NCBI RefSeq assembly: GCF_022846615.1
Contig: NZ_AP025637.1
Coordinates: 3,001,001-3,065,000, forward strand
Length of the DNA: 64,000 nucleotides
Direction: 5' to 3'
Origin: Roseomonas fluvialis
GTDB taxonomy: Bacteria > Pseudomonadota > Alphaproteobacteria > Acetobacterales > Acetobacteraceae
Shown here: positions 43,055 to 51,704 of the stretch, piece by piece
How positions within the stretch are numbered: position 1 is the stretch's first letter
Layout: every line of letters begins with the position of its first letter
Notes under the pieces: model-generated
What the model saw: the letters and a program-made list of their open reading frames with translations, nothing else
The model's database searches: none
What the model was told of the DNA's origin: nothing
Made by a program: the position numbers and the translations under genes

Positions 43055-43924
43055 TTAGCGCGCCGGCAGGTGCTGCGCGATATAGGGCGGCAGGTGAAAG
43101 GCCCCGGCATGGATCTCCGGCGTCCAGTAACGCGTGGTGCCCAGCACGCCGGCGGCCTGGGCGCGCGCGCGGATGGTCTCCACCGGCAGCGCGCGGCAGG
43201 CGGCGTCCTTGCCCGCCCAGCCCAGCGTCATGAAGCCGCCGACATAGGTCGGCACGGCCGCCAGATACGCCCAGATGTCCGGGAACGCCTTGCCGCGGCG
43301 CAGCGACGTCTCGCGCAACTCATCCGCCTGCATGGCGGGCACGCCGCACTGGTTCACCACGATCCCGCGCGCGGTCAGCAGGCGGGCGCAGTTCGCATAG
43401 AATTCGTCGGTGAACAGCACCTCGCCCACGCCGATCGGGTCGGTGCTGTCGACGATCACGACGTCGAAGGACGCATCCGGCGCGCGACGGACATAGTCGA
43501 TGCCATCCGCCACCAGCACCTCCGCGCGCGGATCGGTCCAGGCATCGCCGCCGATGCCGGGCAGGTATTCCTTCGCCAGGCGGATCACCTCGCCGTCGAT
43601 CTCGACCATCACCGCGCGCTGCACGCCGCGGTGCTGCAGAACGCGCCGCAGCACGCCGCCATCGCCCGCGCCGATGATCAGCACGTTCTTCGCGTCCCCA
43701 TGCGCCAGCAGCGGCACATGCGCGATCATCTCCTGGTAGGAGAACTCGTCCGCCTCGGTGATCTGCACCACGCCGTCGAGCATCATGACGCGCCCATGCG
43801 TCTCGCTCTCGAAGATCAGGATGTCCTGGAAATCGGAGGTCACGCGGGCCAGTTCGCGCTTCACCCGGAAGCGCTGGCCCCAGGCCTCGTACAGCGTCTC
43901 GTTCACCCACAGGTCGTAGGCCAT
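43055..43924 (-). CDS. speE: Spermidine synthase
   Basis: 289 residues. The SAM-binding-like motif GAGDGGVLR lies at 86-94 with E108/D110 after it, and the catalytic D159 is in VIVDSTDPIGVGEVLF. QITEADEFSYQEMIAHVPLL (54-73) is the family signature. It transfers the aminopropyl group of decarboxylated SAM to putrescine. speD, which makes that donor, lies upstream on the same strand, 131 bases away. AAGGGCAGGG precedes the ATG. Confidence 0.94.
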   Translation of the reverse strand: MAYDLWVNETLYEAWGQRFRVKRELARVTSDFQDILIFESETHGRVMMLDGVVQITEADEFSYQEMIAHVPLLAHGDAKNVLIIGAGDGGVLRRVLQHRGVQRAVMVEIDGEVIRLAKEYLPGIGGDAWTDPRAEVLVADGIDYVRRAPDASFDVVIVDSTDPIGVGEVLFTDEFYANCARLLTARGIVVNQCGVPAMQADELRETSLRRGKAFPDIWAYLAAVPTYVGGFMTLGWAGKDAACRALPVETIRARAQAAGVLGTTRYWTPEIHAGAFHLPPYIAQHLPAR

Positions 43925-43944
43925 GGCCCTGCCCTTCTCATGCG

Positions 43945-43976
43945 AAGGGGCCGGACGCTGCCGTCCGGCCCCCCTT
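43945..43976 (-). other. Strong hairpin in the speD-speE gap
   Basis: An 11-bp perfect stem (GGGGCCGGACG at 43947-43957 and its complement at 43962-43972, loop CTGC) lies between the two polyamine genes, about 20 bases before the speE start. On the plus strand it is followed by CCTTGATTTT. On the transcribed minus strand no T-run follows, so it may be a processing or attenuation structure rather than a terminator. A second hairpin, GGGGC-CTTC-GCCCC, lies at about 44003-44016. Confidence 0.45.
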
Positions 43977-44055
43977 GATTTTCGCGGGCCGATTCAGATC
44001 ACCGGGGCCTTCGCCCCTCCGGTCATCGGACCGCGGGCCGCCGCGGACGCGGCGC

Positions 44056-44514
44056 TCAGCCGATCAGGCCGCGCTTGTGTTCGGCCAGCTGCACCCGCTC
44101 GGGCAGGAAGCCACGCTTGAGCGCCGGCAGCGCCTTGTACGGGTCGCATTCGCCGCAGACGAAGATGTCGAGCGCGGCATAATCGCGTTCCGGCCACGAA
44201 TGGATCGACACGTGGCTCTCGGCCAGCACCAGCACGCCCGACACACCGCCATTGGGCGAGAAGTGGTGGAAATGCCCGTGCAGGATCGTCGCCCCGGTCG
44301 CGAGCGCGGCCTCGCGCAGCACGGCATCGATGTGTTCGGGGTCGTCGAGGTTCGTCGCCCCCCACAGGTCGATGATCACGTGCGTCCCGGCGTAACGAAC
44401 GCCGTTGCGCGCAATGAAATAGTCCTTCTCGGGATTCACCGAGCGGTCTTCGTCAATGTTCCGGGTGTCGCTCGGCATATCCGAGACCATCCCCGGTTGG
44501 ACGAGAGCATCCAT
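44056..44514 (-). CDS. speD: S-adenosylmethionine decarboxylase proenzyme
   Basis: 152 residues, the bacterial class 1B type. Self-cleavage occurs between E99 and S100 in LAESHVSIHSWPE, turning S100 into the pyruvoyl cofactor; H105 and C120 (in FVCGECDPYKAL) are the other catalytic residues. The N-terminal 35 residues are an extension beyond the usual proenzyme. AAGGAG lies seven bases before the ATG. It makes decarboxylated SAM for SpeE. Confidence 0.94.
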   Translation of the reverse strand: MDALVQPGMVSDMPSDTRNIDEDRSVNPEKDYFIARNGVRYAGTHVIIDLWGATNLDDPEHIDAVLREAALATGATILHGHFHHFSPNGGVSGVLVLAESHVSIHSWPERDYAALDIFVCGECDPYKALPALKRGFLPERVQLAEHKRGLIG

Positions 44515-44621
44515 GTGAGGGCTCCTTCCAGCCAGCAGATGACCAGGGCGGTCGGGGAAGTCCGACCATTTGGGTCAACGGCCGCGCGATATGCGGCAAG
44601 GGGGCCGGGGGCGCAAGTGAA

Positions 44622-44627
44622 ATTATA
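44622..44627 (-). promoter_or_regulatory. Perfect -10 hexamer (TATAAT) upstream of speD
   Basis: On the minus strand the sequence reads GGGG-TATAAT-TTCAC, one of very few AT-rich stretches in the area. No good TTGACA is found 16-18 bases upstream. The implied leader to the speD ATG is about 100 bases and contains a hairpin, GGTCGG-ACTTCC-CCGACC (about 44556-44573). The position fits a sigma-70 promoter for speD; the leader could carry polyamine or SAM control, which is inference. Confidence 0.5.
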
Positions 44628-44676
44628 CCCCGGGGACCGGAAAAATTGCCGCGCCCCCACCCGGGGGACGCGCAAC

Positions 44677-47600
44677 TCAGCGCGCGACCTGCACGCCCGC
44701 CCGCAAGGCCTCCAGCCGCGTGGGCAGCACGCGTAGCAGCCCCAGCTCGCGCTGCAACCGCGGCAGGTCGGCGATGCCGCGCAGCGGGTCGGCGGTCAGC
44801 AGGTCGAAGGCCTCGGCGAGCGGCCCCCCCGCCATGCGTTCGCCATGCGCCGCACGCAGCGCGACCAGCGCATCCTCCTCCCCGGCGAGCGCCGCATAGG
44901 CCGCGGCCCGCGCCAGTGCCGCGCGCGGCGCCTGGCCCAGCGGCGCCGGCGGTGCGGGCAGAATGTGGTCGAGATGTTCGCGCTGCGCCGCCGCCGCGCC
45001 AGCCCAGTCCTGCGCCTCGGCGCGCAATTCGGCGCGCGCCTCCGCCCCGGCCGCACCGAGCACCGCCAGCGCCTGTTCGGCGGCTGCGCGGTCCCCGCGC
45101 CGGGCCAGCGCCCGTGCGCGCAGCCGCGCGCGTTCGCCCACCAGCGCTTCCGCCAGGTCATCGGCGCGGCTGCGGTCGAGCGCGGCCAACGCCGCCGCCG
45201 CGTCGCCCTCGGCCATGCGCAGCGCCGCAAGCCGCGCGCCGATCGCCGCGCGCGCCTGCGGCGTGGCGCGTGCCGCGGCACTCTCCAGCAGCGCCGCCGC
45301 CCGCCCGGCGAGGTCGAGCGCGGCGAGCCTCTCGGCCAGCAGCAGCACCGCCGCCTCGCCGCGCTCGCCTTCGGGCAGCAGGTCGGGATGCGCGTCGAAC
45401 AGCGTGGTGGCCGCCAGCGGTGGCGCGGTCTCGAGCGCGACGGCGAAGGCTTCCGCGAGCTCCGGGCGAAGTGCGCGCGCCTGGTCGGGAAAGACCCGCC
45501 CCGCTTCGTCGAGCATCGCGAAGGCCGCCTGGCCGTTGCCCGATGCCATGCGCAGAGCGGCGATCCGCCGGCGCAGCGAGAGTTCCTCGGTCCCGCCGCG
45601 CCAGGCGAACAGCGCCTGGTCCAGCGCATCCGCCGCGCCCGCCGCGTCGGTCGCGCCGGTCGACAGGCGCAGCTCCGCGACGCGCTTCAACGCATCGGCG
45701 CGCTGGCGCCGGTCACGCCCGGCGATCACGTCCTCGTACAGGCGCAGCGCGTCCTCGGTGCGTCCGGCCGCCTCGGCCAGCATGGCGCGCGTCAACTCCA
45801 GGCCCGGCGCGTCGCCGGCCTCGGCCAGCAGGCGCGCGGCGCGCGGGGCCTCGTCGCCCGTCGCCAGGGTTTCCAGCAGCGGCGGCAGCAGCCGCGCGCG
45901 CAGCGCCTCGGGATAGGCCAGCACCAGCGGCGCGCCGGCCGCGAGCGCCGGGGCGGCGGCGCGCGGGTCGCCCTGCGCGGCCGCGAGCAGGCCGCGCCAC
46001 AGCATCAACTCGTCCGAGGACGGCAGCCGCGGGTCGGCCAGCACCCGCGCTTCCTCGATACGGCCGGACAGCAGCGCGGCGGCGCCCTGCGCCAGCAGCA
46101 GCCGCGCATCCGCCTGTGCGTGCGGGTCCTCGCGCAGGCCGAGGCCAACCATCGCCTGCGCCTCCTGCGGCATGCCCAGCGCGAGCAGCGTCTCGGCCAC
46201 CGCGCGGCGCGGTACCCCGCGCGCGAGCGGCGGCGTCTCGTTGATCGCGAGAAGTTGCGTGCGCAGGCGTTCCATCAGCGCGGGCACCGGCGCCACCGGC
46301 AGGTCGAGCAGGCGCGACAGCGCCATCGCCTCGGCCGGCGGGTCGCGCCCCGGCGCGGCGCCGAGGGCGAGCCCACGCCCCGCCGCCTCCACCGCGAAAC
46401 CCTCGCCGCGCGGGCGCAGCACCACGCGGTCCGACCGCGGCAGCACCACCGCGCCCATCATGCTGGGCAGGATCTCGAGCTCCGGCAGGCGGCGCGCGAT
46501 GCCGATGCCCGGGCCGGCGCGACGCAGCGTGCCGACCAGCAGCGCTTCGCCCGTCTCGGGGTCGGTGATGGCAATGCTGGTGCCGACCGCCTCGGGCGTC
46601 AGCCCGCCAGTCAGCGCGACGCGCGCGGGCGGCCCCGGTTCAGGCACCGCGCGCAGCGGCGCCGCGTCGGGCGCCGGTTCGGGCCGCGCCTCGATCACCC
46701 AGGCCGCGCCGTCGCGCCGTGCCTGCAGCACCGCGGGCGGCGCCAGGCGCAGGCGCAGCACCGTGGCCTCGCCGGACGTCGCGACGGTGGCGCTGCCGAA
46801 CACCGCATGTCGCGCCAGCGCCGAAAGATCGAGCCGCAGCGGCCGGTCGAACACCGCGAGCACCCAGTCGCCGCGGCGGAACAGGCTGAGCCCTGCCTCG
46901 GCATCCGCCGGGACGGCGAAGGCGGGCGCGCCGTCCAGCAGGCGCACCGGCCGCGCATCCGCCGCGGCCAGGCTCGCGGTCGGCACGGCAGCAGCGGCTT
47001 CGGCGGGCTGCGCCGCGGTCGCGTCGTTGCGCGTCGCGGACGGTTCGCTGGCGCGCGCCGCCGGCGCGGATGGCGGCACGCCCGGACGTGCGGCGGCGCC
47101 GGGGCGCGCGGCATCGGCGGCGCGCCCCGGCGCGGTGGGTGCCGCGGCCCGTGTGGGCGCGGTGTCGGAGGCCGGGCGCGGCGGTGCGGGGGCCGTCGTG
47201 GTCGCGGCGCGCGCGGCCGGTGCGGTGTCGGCCGCGGGCGCAGCGGGCGGCGCCTGACGCGCGGGGGATGTCGCCGCGGGCGGCGCGGAGGATGTCGCCG
47301 CGGGCGGCGCAGGAGAAGCCACGGCAGGTGCTGCGGCAGGGCGCCCCGCGGATGCGGCGGCCGGCGCCTGCGCCCGCGGCGGCGCGGCGGCCGGTGCCGC
47401 GGCCTGCCGTGCGGCGCGGGGGGCCGGCGCGTCGGCCGCGGCCTCGCCCGCCGGCGCATCCAGCACATCCACCACGATGCGGTTGCCCAGACGGAAATGG
47501 CGCGTCCGCGCGCCGGGCGCGAAGCGCACCACGATGGCGCCGTCGGCCTGTTCCACCGCCAGCACGTTGCGCGGCGGGCGGCGCGCCGCCGCCAGGTCGA

Positions 47601-47799
47601 TGCTGCCCGGCGCATCGAAGCGCAGCACCACCTGCCCGTCCTCGGCCTGCGCGGTGTAGGGCACGCGGGTTGGCCAGTCGAACACCAGGCGGCCGTGGTC
47701 GGCATGGCTGCCCGCGCGCAACGGCACGCGCGGGCCCTCCTGCGCGCCCGCCGGGGCAGCGAGCAGCAACAGCAGCGCCAGCGCACCCGCGGCGCGCAT
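44677..47799 (-). CDS. Large secreted helical-repeat protein at the end of the fliL-cheZ operon
   Basis: 1040 residues. A signal peptide (1-20) is followed by an AMIN-like beta domain (about 30-115: HGRLVFDWPTRVPYTAQ, then HFRLGNRIVVDVLDAP). A Pro/Ala/Thr-rich linker (about 118-290) contains 8-residue repeats of the type APPAATSS. A second beta-rich region (about 290-500) and then about 500 residues of TPR-like helical pairs complete it. It starts one base into the cheZ stop (TGATG), so it is coupled to chemotaxis/motor genes. I recognise no named gene; a periplasmic scaffold for the motor or envelope is a guess. Confidence 0.7.
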   Translation of the reverse strand: MRAAGALALLLLLAAPAGAQEGPRVPLRAGSHADHGRLVFDWPTRVPYTAQAEDGQVVLRFDAPGSIDLAAARRPPRNVLAVEQADGAIVVRFAPGARTRHFRLGNRIVVDVLDAPAGEAAADAPAPRAARQAAAPAAAPPRAQAPAAASAGRPAAAPAVASPAPPAATSSAPPAATSPARQAPPAAPAADTAPAARAATTTAPAPPRPASDTAPTRAAAPTAPGRAADAARPGAAARPGVPPSAPAARASEPSATRNDATAAQPAEAAAAVPTASLAAADARPVRLLDGAPAFAVPADAEAGLSLFRRGDWVLAVFDRPLRLDLSALARHAVFGSATVATSGEATVLRLRLAPPAVLQARRDGAAWVIEARPEPAPDAAPLRAVPEPGPPARVALTGGLTPEAVGTSIAITDPETGEALLVGTLRRAGPGIGIARRLPELEILPSMMGAVVLPRSDRVVLRPRGEGFAVEAAGRGLALGAAPGRDPPAEAMALSRLLDLPVAPVPALMERLRTQLLAINETPPLARGVPRRAVAETLLALGMPQEAQAMVGLGLREDPHAQADARLLLAQGAAALLSGRIEEARVLADPRLPSSDELMLWRGLLAAAQGDPRAAAPALAAGAPLVLAYPEALRARLLPPLLETLATGDEAPRAARLLAEAGDAPGLELTRAMLAEAAGRTEDALRLYEDVIAGRDRRQRADALKRVAELRLSTGATDAAGAADALDQALFAWRGGTEELSLRRRIAALRMASGNGQAAFAMLDEAGRVFPDQARALRPELAEAFAVALETAPPLAATTLFDAHPDLLPEGERGEAAVLLLAERLAALDLAGRAAALLESAAARATPQARAAIGARLAALRMAEGDAAAALAALDRSRADDLAEALVGERARLRARALARRGDRAAAEQALAVLGAAGAEARAELRAEAQDWAGAAAAQREHLDHILPAPPAPLGQAPRAALARAAAYAALAGEEDALVALRAAHGERMAGGPLAEAFDLLTADPLRGIADLPRLQRELGLLRVLPTRLEALRAGVQVAR

Positions 47800-48383
47800 C
47801 AGTCGAAGCTCGCCAGCAGCCGGTCGATCTCGGCCTGCGAGGTCGCGCCCCCGGGCAATTGCGGGCCGTTCGCCAGGGCGCGTCCCTCGGTCACCGGTTC
47901 CGCCGGCGCCGGCGCGACGGGCGCCGGCCGGCCCGATGCATTGGCCACCGCCGCCTCGACGCGCGATTCGATGGCCTTGAGCGCGCTGACCACCTTGCCG
48001 ATGCGCTGGCCGGTGATGTCCTGGAAGGAACAGGCCTCGTAGATGCGCGTCACCGCGTCCTGCAGCGTGGCGGCCGCGGCCTCCGGGACCTCGGCCTGCA
48101 GTTTCTCGAGCGCCTCGCAGCAATCCAGGATCTCGTTGGTCGCCTGCGCCGTGTGGCCGACGATGGCGTCCAGCTCGTCGGTGGCCGACGGGATATGCGC
48201 GCCGGTGATGTCGTCCACCGACAGCGCCGCGATCTCGGCCTTGGCGCGCGCGATGGTGCGGCCCAGGCCTTCGAGTTCGGCCAGCAGCGCCGCCTCGCGC
48301 GCCGTCAGGTCGCCGGCCATCGAGGTGAGCACGGCGCGCACCGCCGCCTCGATCCGGTCGTCGCCGGGGCTGCCGTCAGGCAT
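47799..48383 (-). CDS. cheZ: CheY-P phosphatase CheZ
   Basis: 194 residues, helical. The catalytic region [23 protein letters not shown] (about 117-139) has the conserved Asp and Gln of CheZ, and the C-terminal [13 protein letters not shown] is the CheY-binding tail after a flexible Pro/Ala linker. It overlaps the downstream end of cheY by 8 bases. CheZ is not universal in alphaproteobacteria, so its presence with this cheY is informative. Confidence 0.87.
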   Translation of the reverse strand: MPDGSPGDDRIEAAVRAVLTSMAGDLTAREAALLAELEGLGRTIARAKAEIAALSVDDITGAHIPSATDELDAIVGHTAQATNEILDCCEALEKLQAEVPEAAAATLQDAVTRIYEACSFQDITGQRIGKVVSALKAIESRVEAAVANASGRPAPVAPAPAEPVTEGRALANGPQLPGGATSQAEIDRLLASFD

Positions 48384-48756
48384 GGACCATCACCTTCTCG
48401 ATCTTCTCCTTCAGCGTCTCGGCGTTGAAGGGCTTCACGATGTAGTTCGACACGCCCGCCTGCTTGGCCGCGACCACGTTCTCGGTCTTGCTCTCGGCGG
48501 TGATCATGATGAAGGGCAGGTTCTTCAGGCGCGCATCCGCCCGCACCTCCTTGAGCAGATCGAGGCCGGTCATCGGCGCCATGTTCCAGTCGCTGATCAC
48601 CAGGCCGAAATTGCCCGCGCGCAGCTTGGCCAGCGCCTCCTGCCCGTCGGTCGCCTCGTCCACGTTGTTGAAGTCGAGCTGCTTGAGCAGGTTGCGGATG
48701 ATGCGCAGCATCGTGCGGTAGTCGTCCACGATCAGGACGTTCATGTTCTTGTCCAT
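48376..48756 (-). CDS. cheY: Chemotaxis response regulator CheY
   Basis: 126 residues, a stand-alone receiver domain. D11/D12, phospho-acceptor D56 in [12 protein letters not shown]86, Y105 and K108 in YIVKPF all match CheY. It binds FliM when phosphorylated and changes rotation. It is followed by cheZ and preceded (29-base gap) by the motE-like gene on the same strand. AAGGA precedes the ATG; an internal ATG at codon 5 is an alternative. Confidence 0.92.
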   Translation of the reverse strand: MDKNMNVLIVDDYRTMLRIIRNLLKQLDFNNVDEATDGQEALAKLRAGNFGLVISDWNMAPMTGLDLLKEVRADARLKNLPFIMITAESKTENVVAAKQAGVSNYIVKPFNAETLKEKIEKVMVHA

Positions 48757-48785
48757 GGGTCCTTCGGTACCTCCTGGGGTTCGGG

Positions 48786-49445
48786 TCAGTTGGCGGCGGT
48801 CCGGCGCGCGCGGTGGCGCGCCAGCTCGGTTGTCACGAGCCGCGCCTGCTCGGCGCGCATCGCGCCGATCACGGGGGCTGCCTTGCGTTCGCCCATGCGG
48901 TCCAGGATCTCGACCAGGATGGGCATCTCGAGCTCGTTGAAGATCGCCGCCGCGTCGCGCGGGCGCATCGCCTCATAGGTGCGCACCAGGCCGCGCCAGC
49001 CGGCTTCCTCGCGCTCGGTGCGGGAGCGGTCCAGCGCCTCCAGCCGCTGCTGCAGCGCGGTCAGTTCCTCGACACGGCGCGCGAGGCGCCGTTCGGTCGC
49101 CTGCAGGACCACCTCCTGCGCGACCACGGCCTGCTCGCGCGCCTCGATCTCGGTGCGCCGGGCGCGCAACTGTTCGAGCAGCGCGCGCTCGGCCGCGGTG
49201 GCCGGGTCGGGGGCCGCGACCGGGATCGCCTGCGGCGCGGCGGCCGGCGGCTGGGCGGGCGCGCGCGCCGCACTGACCGGCGCCGGCGCGGGGGCCGGCG
49301 CGGGTGCCGGCGGCGGGTCGGCCGCGCGCGCCGGTGCGACCACCGCGGCACCGCCCCGCAGCAGCCCGACCAGGCTTTCCGCCTTCACGACGAACAGCCC
49401 CGCCATCGCGGCGATCGCGACAGGCAGCAGGCGCGGGCGGATCAT
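48786..49445 (-). CDS. MotE-like flagellar motor chaperone
   Basis: 219 residues. One N-terminal membrane span (about 7-25) is followed by a Pro/Ala-rich linker (about 35-80), a long coiled coil (about 85-150, [26 protein letters not shown]...), and a small MgtE-N-like domain (about 155-205: [28 protein letters not shown]). That order is the MotE architecture known from rhizobia, where it chaperones MotC. It overlaps the stop of the DUF6468 gene by one base. Confidence 0.8.
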   Translation of the reverse strand: MIRPRLLPVAIAAMAGLFVVKAESLVGLLRGGAAVVAPARAADPPPAPAPAPAPAPVSAARAPAQPPAAAPQAIPVAAPDPATAAERALLEQLRARRTEIEAREQAVVAQEVVLQATERRLARRVEELTALQQRLEALDRSRTEREEAGWRGLVRTYEAMRPRDAAAIFNELEMPILVEILDRMGERKAAPVIGAMRAEQARLVTTELARHRARRTAAN

Positions 49446-49879
49446 CAGCCCTGCCCCCGCGCGGCACCCAGCGCCAGTGCGCGCACCAGGTCGCGTTCGG
49501 CCTGGCTTTGCAGCGGCGCGGGTTCGGCCGCGCGCGGCGCCTCGGCGGCGATCGGGCGCCCGGCGCGCACCAGGCCCTCCAGCCGATCGGCCAGCGTCTC
49601 GGCCCGCTCGATCAGGTAGCGCAGGTCGTCGCGCAGGGGTTCCGCCGCGGCGGTGCGTTCCGCCACCTGGCGCCCGGCCAGTTCGGCCGAGGCCCGCAGG
49701 CGCACCATCGCGGCCTCCGCCATGCGCGCCGCCTCGCCCAGCCCCTGCGCGCTGCCTTCCAGCGCGCCGCGGTCGCGACGGATCTCCCGCAGCGCGCGTT
49801 CGAGCCGCAGCGCGAAGGGAATGGCCGCCCCCAGCAGCCCCAGCAATACCAGTTGCAGACCCCATTCGAGCATCGACAT
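49445..49879 (-). CDS. DUF6468-family protein of the flagellar cluster
   Basis: 144 residues with one N-terminal hydrophobic segment (about 8-24, LQLVLLGLLGAAIPFAL) and a long helical part (LRASAELAGRQVAERTAAAEPLRDDLRYLIERAETLADRLEGLV). This matches DUF6468 proteins that accompany fliM in Rhodospirillales; function is unknown. It starts 3 bases after the fliM stop region and is coupled to the motE-like gene by TGATG. Confidence 0.7.
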   Translation of the reverse strand: MSMLEWGLQLVLLGLLGAAIPFALRLERALREIRRDRGALEGSAQGLGEAARMAEAAMVRLRASAELAGRQVAERTAAAEPLRDDLRYLIERAETLADRLEGLVRAGRPIAAEAPRAAEPAPLQSQAERDLVRALALGAARGQG

Positions 49880-49882
49880 CGA

Positions 49883-50968
49883 TCAGGCCTCCATCCGGCG
49901 CGCACGCCCGTATTCACGCGCGATGCGCACCGCCAGGCGCTGGTCCTGCCGGCCCAGTTCGCCCTCGAACATCGCGATGTCGCCGCAGCGCAGGCGCACC
50001 GGCGCGCCTGGCGCGACACCCAGCGCGATGCGGTCGCCCACCTTGAGGTCGAGGACGGTCGACAGCGGCAGCAGCTGTTCGTCCAGCACGACGTCCAGCG
50101 CCACCTCGGTCGAGCGCAGTTCCTCCGCGAGGTGCGTCTCCCAGATGCTGTCGCGACCGAATTTCTCGCCCATGAATTGCTGCAGCAGCAATTCGCGCAC
50201 GGGCTCCAGCGTGGCGTAGGGCAGCAGCAATTCGAGCTTGCCGCCGCGATCCTCCATGTCGACGCGCAGGCGCACCATCACGCAGGCATTGGACGGGCGC
50301 GAGATGGCGGCGAAGCGCGGGTTGACCTCGAGCCGGTCGAATTCGAACTTCACCGGGCACAGCGGTTCGAAGGCCGCGGTCACGTCCTCCAGCACCACGC
50401 CGATCAGGCGTTCGACCAGCGTGCGTTCGATGGTGGTGTAGGGGCGGCCTTCGATGCGCATGGCCGCGGTGCCCCGCCGCCCGCCCAGCAGCACGTCCAC
50501 CACCGAATAGATCAGCGCGGAATCGACCACCACCAGGCCGTAATTGTCCCACTGCTTCACATGGGCCACGCCCAGCATCGCCGGCAGCGGGATGGAATTC
50601 AGGTAGTCCGCGAAGCGCAGCGAGACGATGCCGTCGATCGAGACTTCCACATTGTCGGACGTGAAGTTGCGCAGCGTGGTCGACATCAGGCGCACCAGCC
50701 GGTCGAACACGATCTCCAGCATCGGCAGGCGTTCATACGACACCAGGCCGGAGGAGATGATCTTCTGGATGCCACTTTCCTCGGTGCTGCCACCGCCGCC
50801 ACCCTCGAAGCCCAGCAGGCTGTCGATCTCGGCCTGGTTGAGCACGCGCGTGGCATCGGGCGGCGGCGCGGCTTCCTGCTCGGGCTGCGCGCCTTCTTCC
50901 TCGAGCGCCGCGCCCCAGGCGGCGGCCAGGTCTTCGTCGTCGCCCTGGTTCTCGCCCTGCCCGCTCAC
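49883..50968 (-). CDS. fliM: Flagellar motor switch protein FliM
   Basis: 361 residues from a GTG that overlaps the fliL stop by 4 bases (GTGA). The N-terminal CheY-binding segment is VLNQAEIDSLLGFEGGG (about 42-58). The middle CheC-like domain includes PMLEIVFDRLVRLMSTTLRNFTSDNVEV, and the C-terminal SpoA domain (about 275-345) includes LPLSTVLDLKVGDRIALG. It links CheY-P to motor switching. The acidic first 40 residues are an extension. fliN and fliG are not in the window. Confidence 0.94.
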   Translation of the reverse strand: MSGQGENQGDDEDLAAAWGAALEEEGAQPEQEAAPPPDATRVLNQAEIDSLLGFEGGGGGSTEESGIQKIISSGLVSYERLPMLEIVFDRLVRLMSTTLRNFTSDNVEVSIDGIVSLRFADYLNSIPLPAMLGVAHVKQWDNYGLVVVDSALIYSVVDVLLGGRRGTAAMRIEGRPYTTIERTLVERLIGVVLEDVTAAFEPLCPVKFEFDRLEVNPRFAAISRPSNACVMVRLRVDMEDRGGKLELLLPYATLEPVRELLLQQFMGEKFGRDSIWETHLAEELRSTEVALDVVLDEQLLPLSTVLDLKVGDRIALGVAPGAPVRLRCGDIAMFEGELGRQDQRLAVRIAREYGRARRMEA

Positions 50969-51507
50969 TGGACCAGGATCTCCACGAACAGCACGTCGGT
51001 GACGCGCGGCGCGGGCTGCGTGCTGCCCGGCGGCGGTGACAGCGCGATGTTGGCGCGCGCCACCAGTTCCGTGCGCAGCCGGTGCGTCCCCGCCGACCCG
51101 CGCAATTCCTCCGGGCGCGTCTCGCGCAGATGGGTCTGGAACAGGTCGAGCAGCCGGGGCATGGCGGCGGTGATCGCCGCGGCGTCCTCCGCGCGCGTGA
51201 TCTCGAGCTTGCTGCGTAGCTTCACGAAGACCGGCCGGCGCCCGCTCGCGTTCAGGTTGGTGACGATCTCTGGCATGTCGAAGAAGGCAGGGGGGCGCGG
51301 CGCGGCATCGGCCGCGGCGGTGGCGCCTTCGCCCGCGGCGGCCGGCGGCGGGCCCATGCCCAGCAGCCCCGGCAGGATGCCGGTGAACCACAGCCCGGCG
51401 CCCGCGCCGAGCAGCACCACAGGCACTGCGATCAGCAGGAGCTTCTTCTTGCCCCCGCCGCCCTTTGCACCTTCGGTCGCTTCTGCCGCTTCGGGCGCCG
51501 CCGACAT
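50965..51507 (-). CDS. fliL: Flagellar basal body-associated protein FliL
   Basis: 180 residues. A short cytoplasmic Lys-rich start (KGGGGKKK) precedes one membrane span (about 23-45) and a periplasmic domain with FFDMPEIVTNLNASGRRPVFVKLRSKLEI and the C-terminal RVTDVLFVEILVQ. FliL supports stator function. CAGGAGG precedes the ATG. It is the first gene of the operon fliL-fliM-DUF6468-motE-like-cheY-cheZ-repeat protein, divergent from flgF. Confidence 0.9.
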   Translation of the reverse strand: MSAAPEAAEATEGAKGGGGKKKLLLIAVPVVLLGAGAGLWFTGILPGLLGMGPPPAAAGEGATAAADAAPRPPAFFDMPEIVTNLNASGRRPVFVKLRSKLEITRAEDAAAITAAMPRLLDLFQTHLRETRPEELRGSAGTHRLRTELVARANIALSPPPGSTQPAPRVTDVLFVEILVQ

Positions 51508-51654
51508 CCACAGCCTCCTGCCGAGGGGCGCATCCTCCGCTGCTGCCGTTAAGGAAGGCTTGCGCCGCGCGCGCCGCCCGGGCGGATGTGCCGTGCGCCG
51601 GGCGCGCCCTGCCGGCCCCGGGCAGCTTCTGCCGCCTGGACGGGCGCTGCGGGC

Positions 51655-51669
51655 TGGCACGCCGGTTGC
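51655..51669 (+). promoter_or_regulatory. Sigma-54 promoter for flgF-flgG-flgA-flgH
   Basis: TGGCACG-CCGG-TTGC is an exact match to the -24/-12 consensus, with GG at 51656-51657 and GC at 51668-51669 spaced by ten bases. It lies 36 bases before the flgF ATG. Class III/IV flagellar genes in Caulobacter-type hierarchies use sigma-54 with FlbD and FliX, and fliX is present at 58831-59253. Confidence 0.88.
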
Positions 51670-51704
51670 CCTTTCCGCCCCGGCCACCGCCGGAGACACG
51701 CCGC

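Noticed and set aside
44515-44621. SAM riboswitch in the speD leader
   Set aside because: A hairpin is visible, but the sequence does not match the SAM-II or other SAM riboswitch patterns I know.
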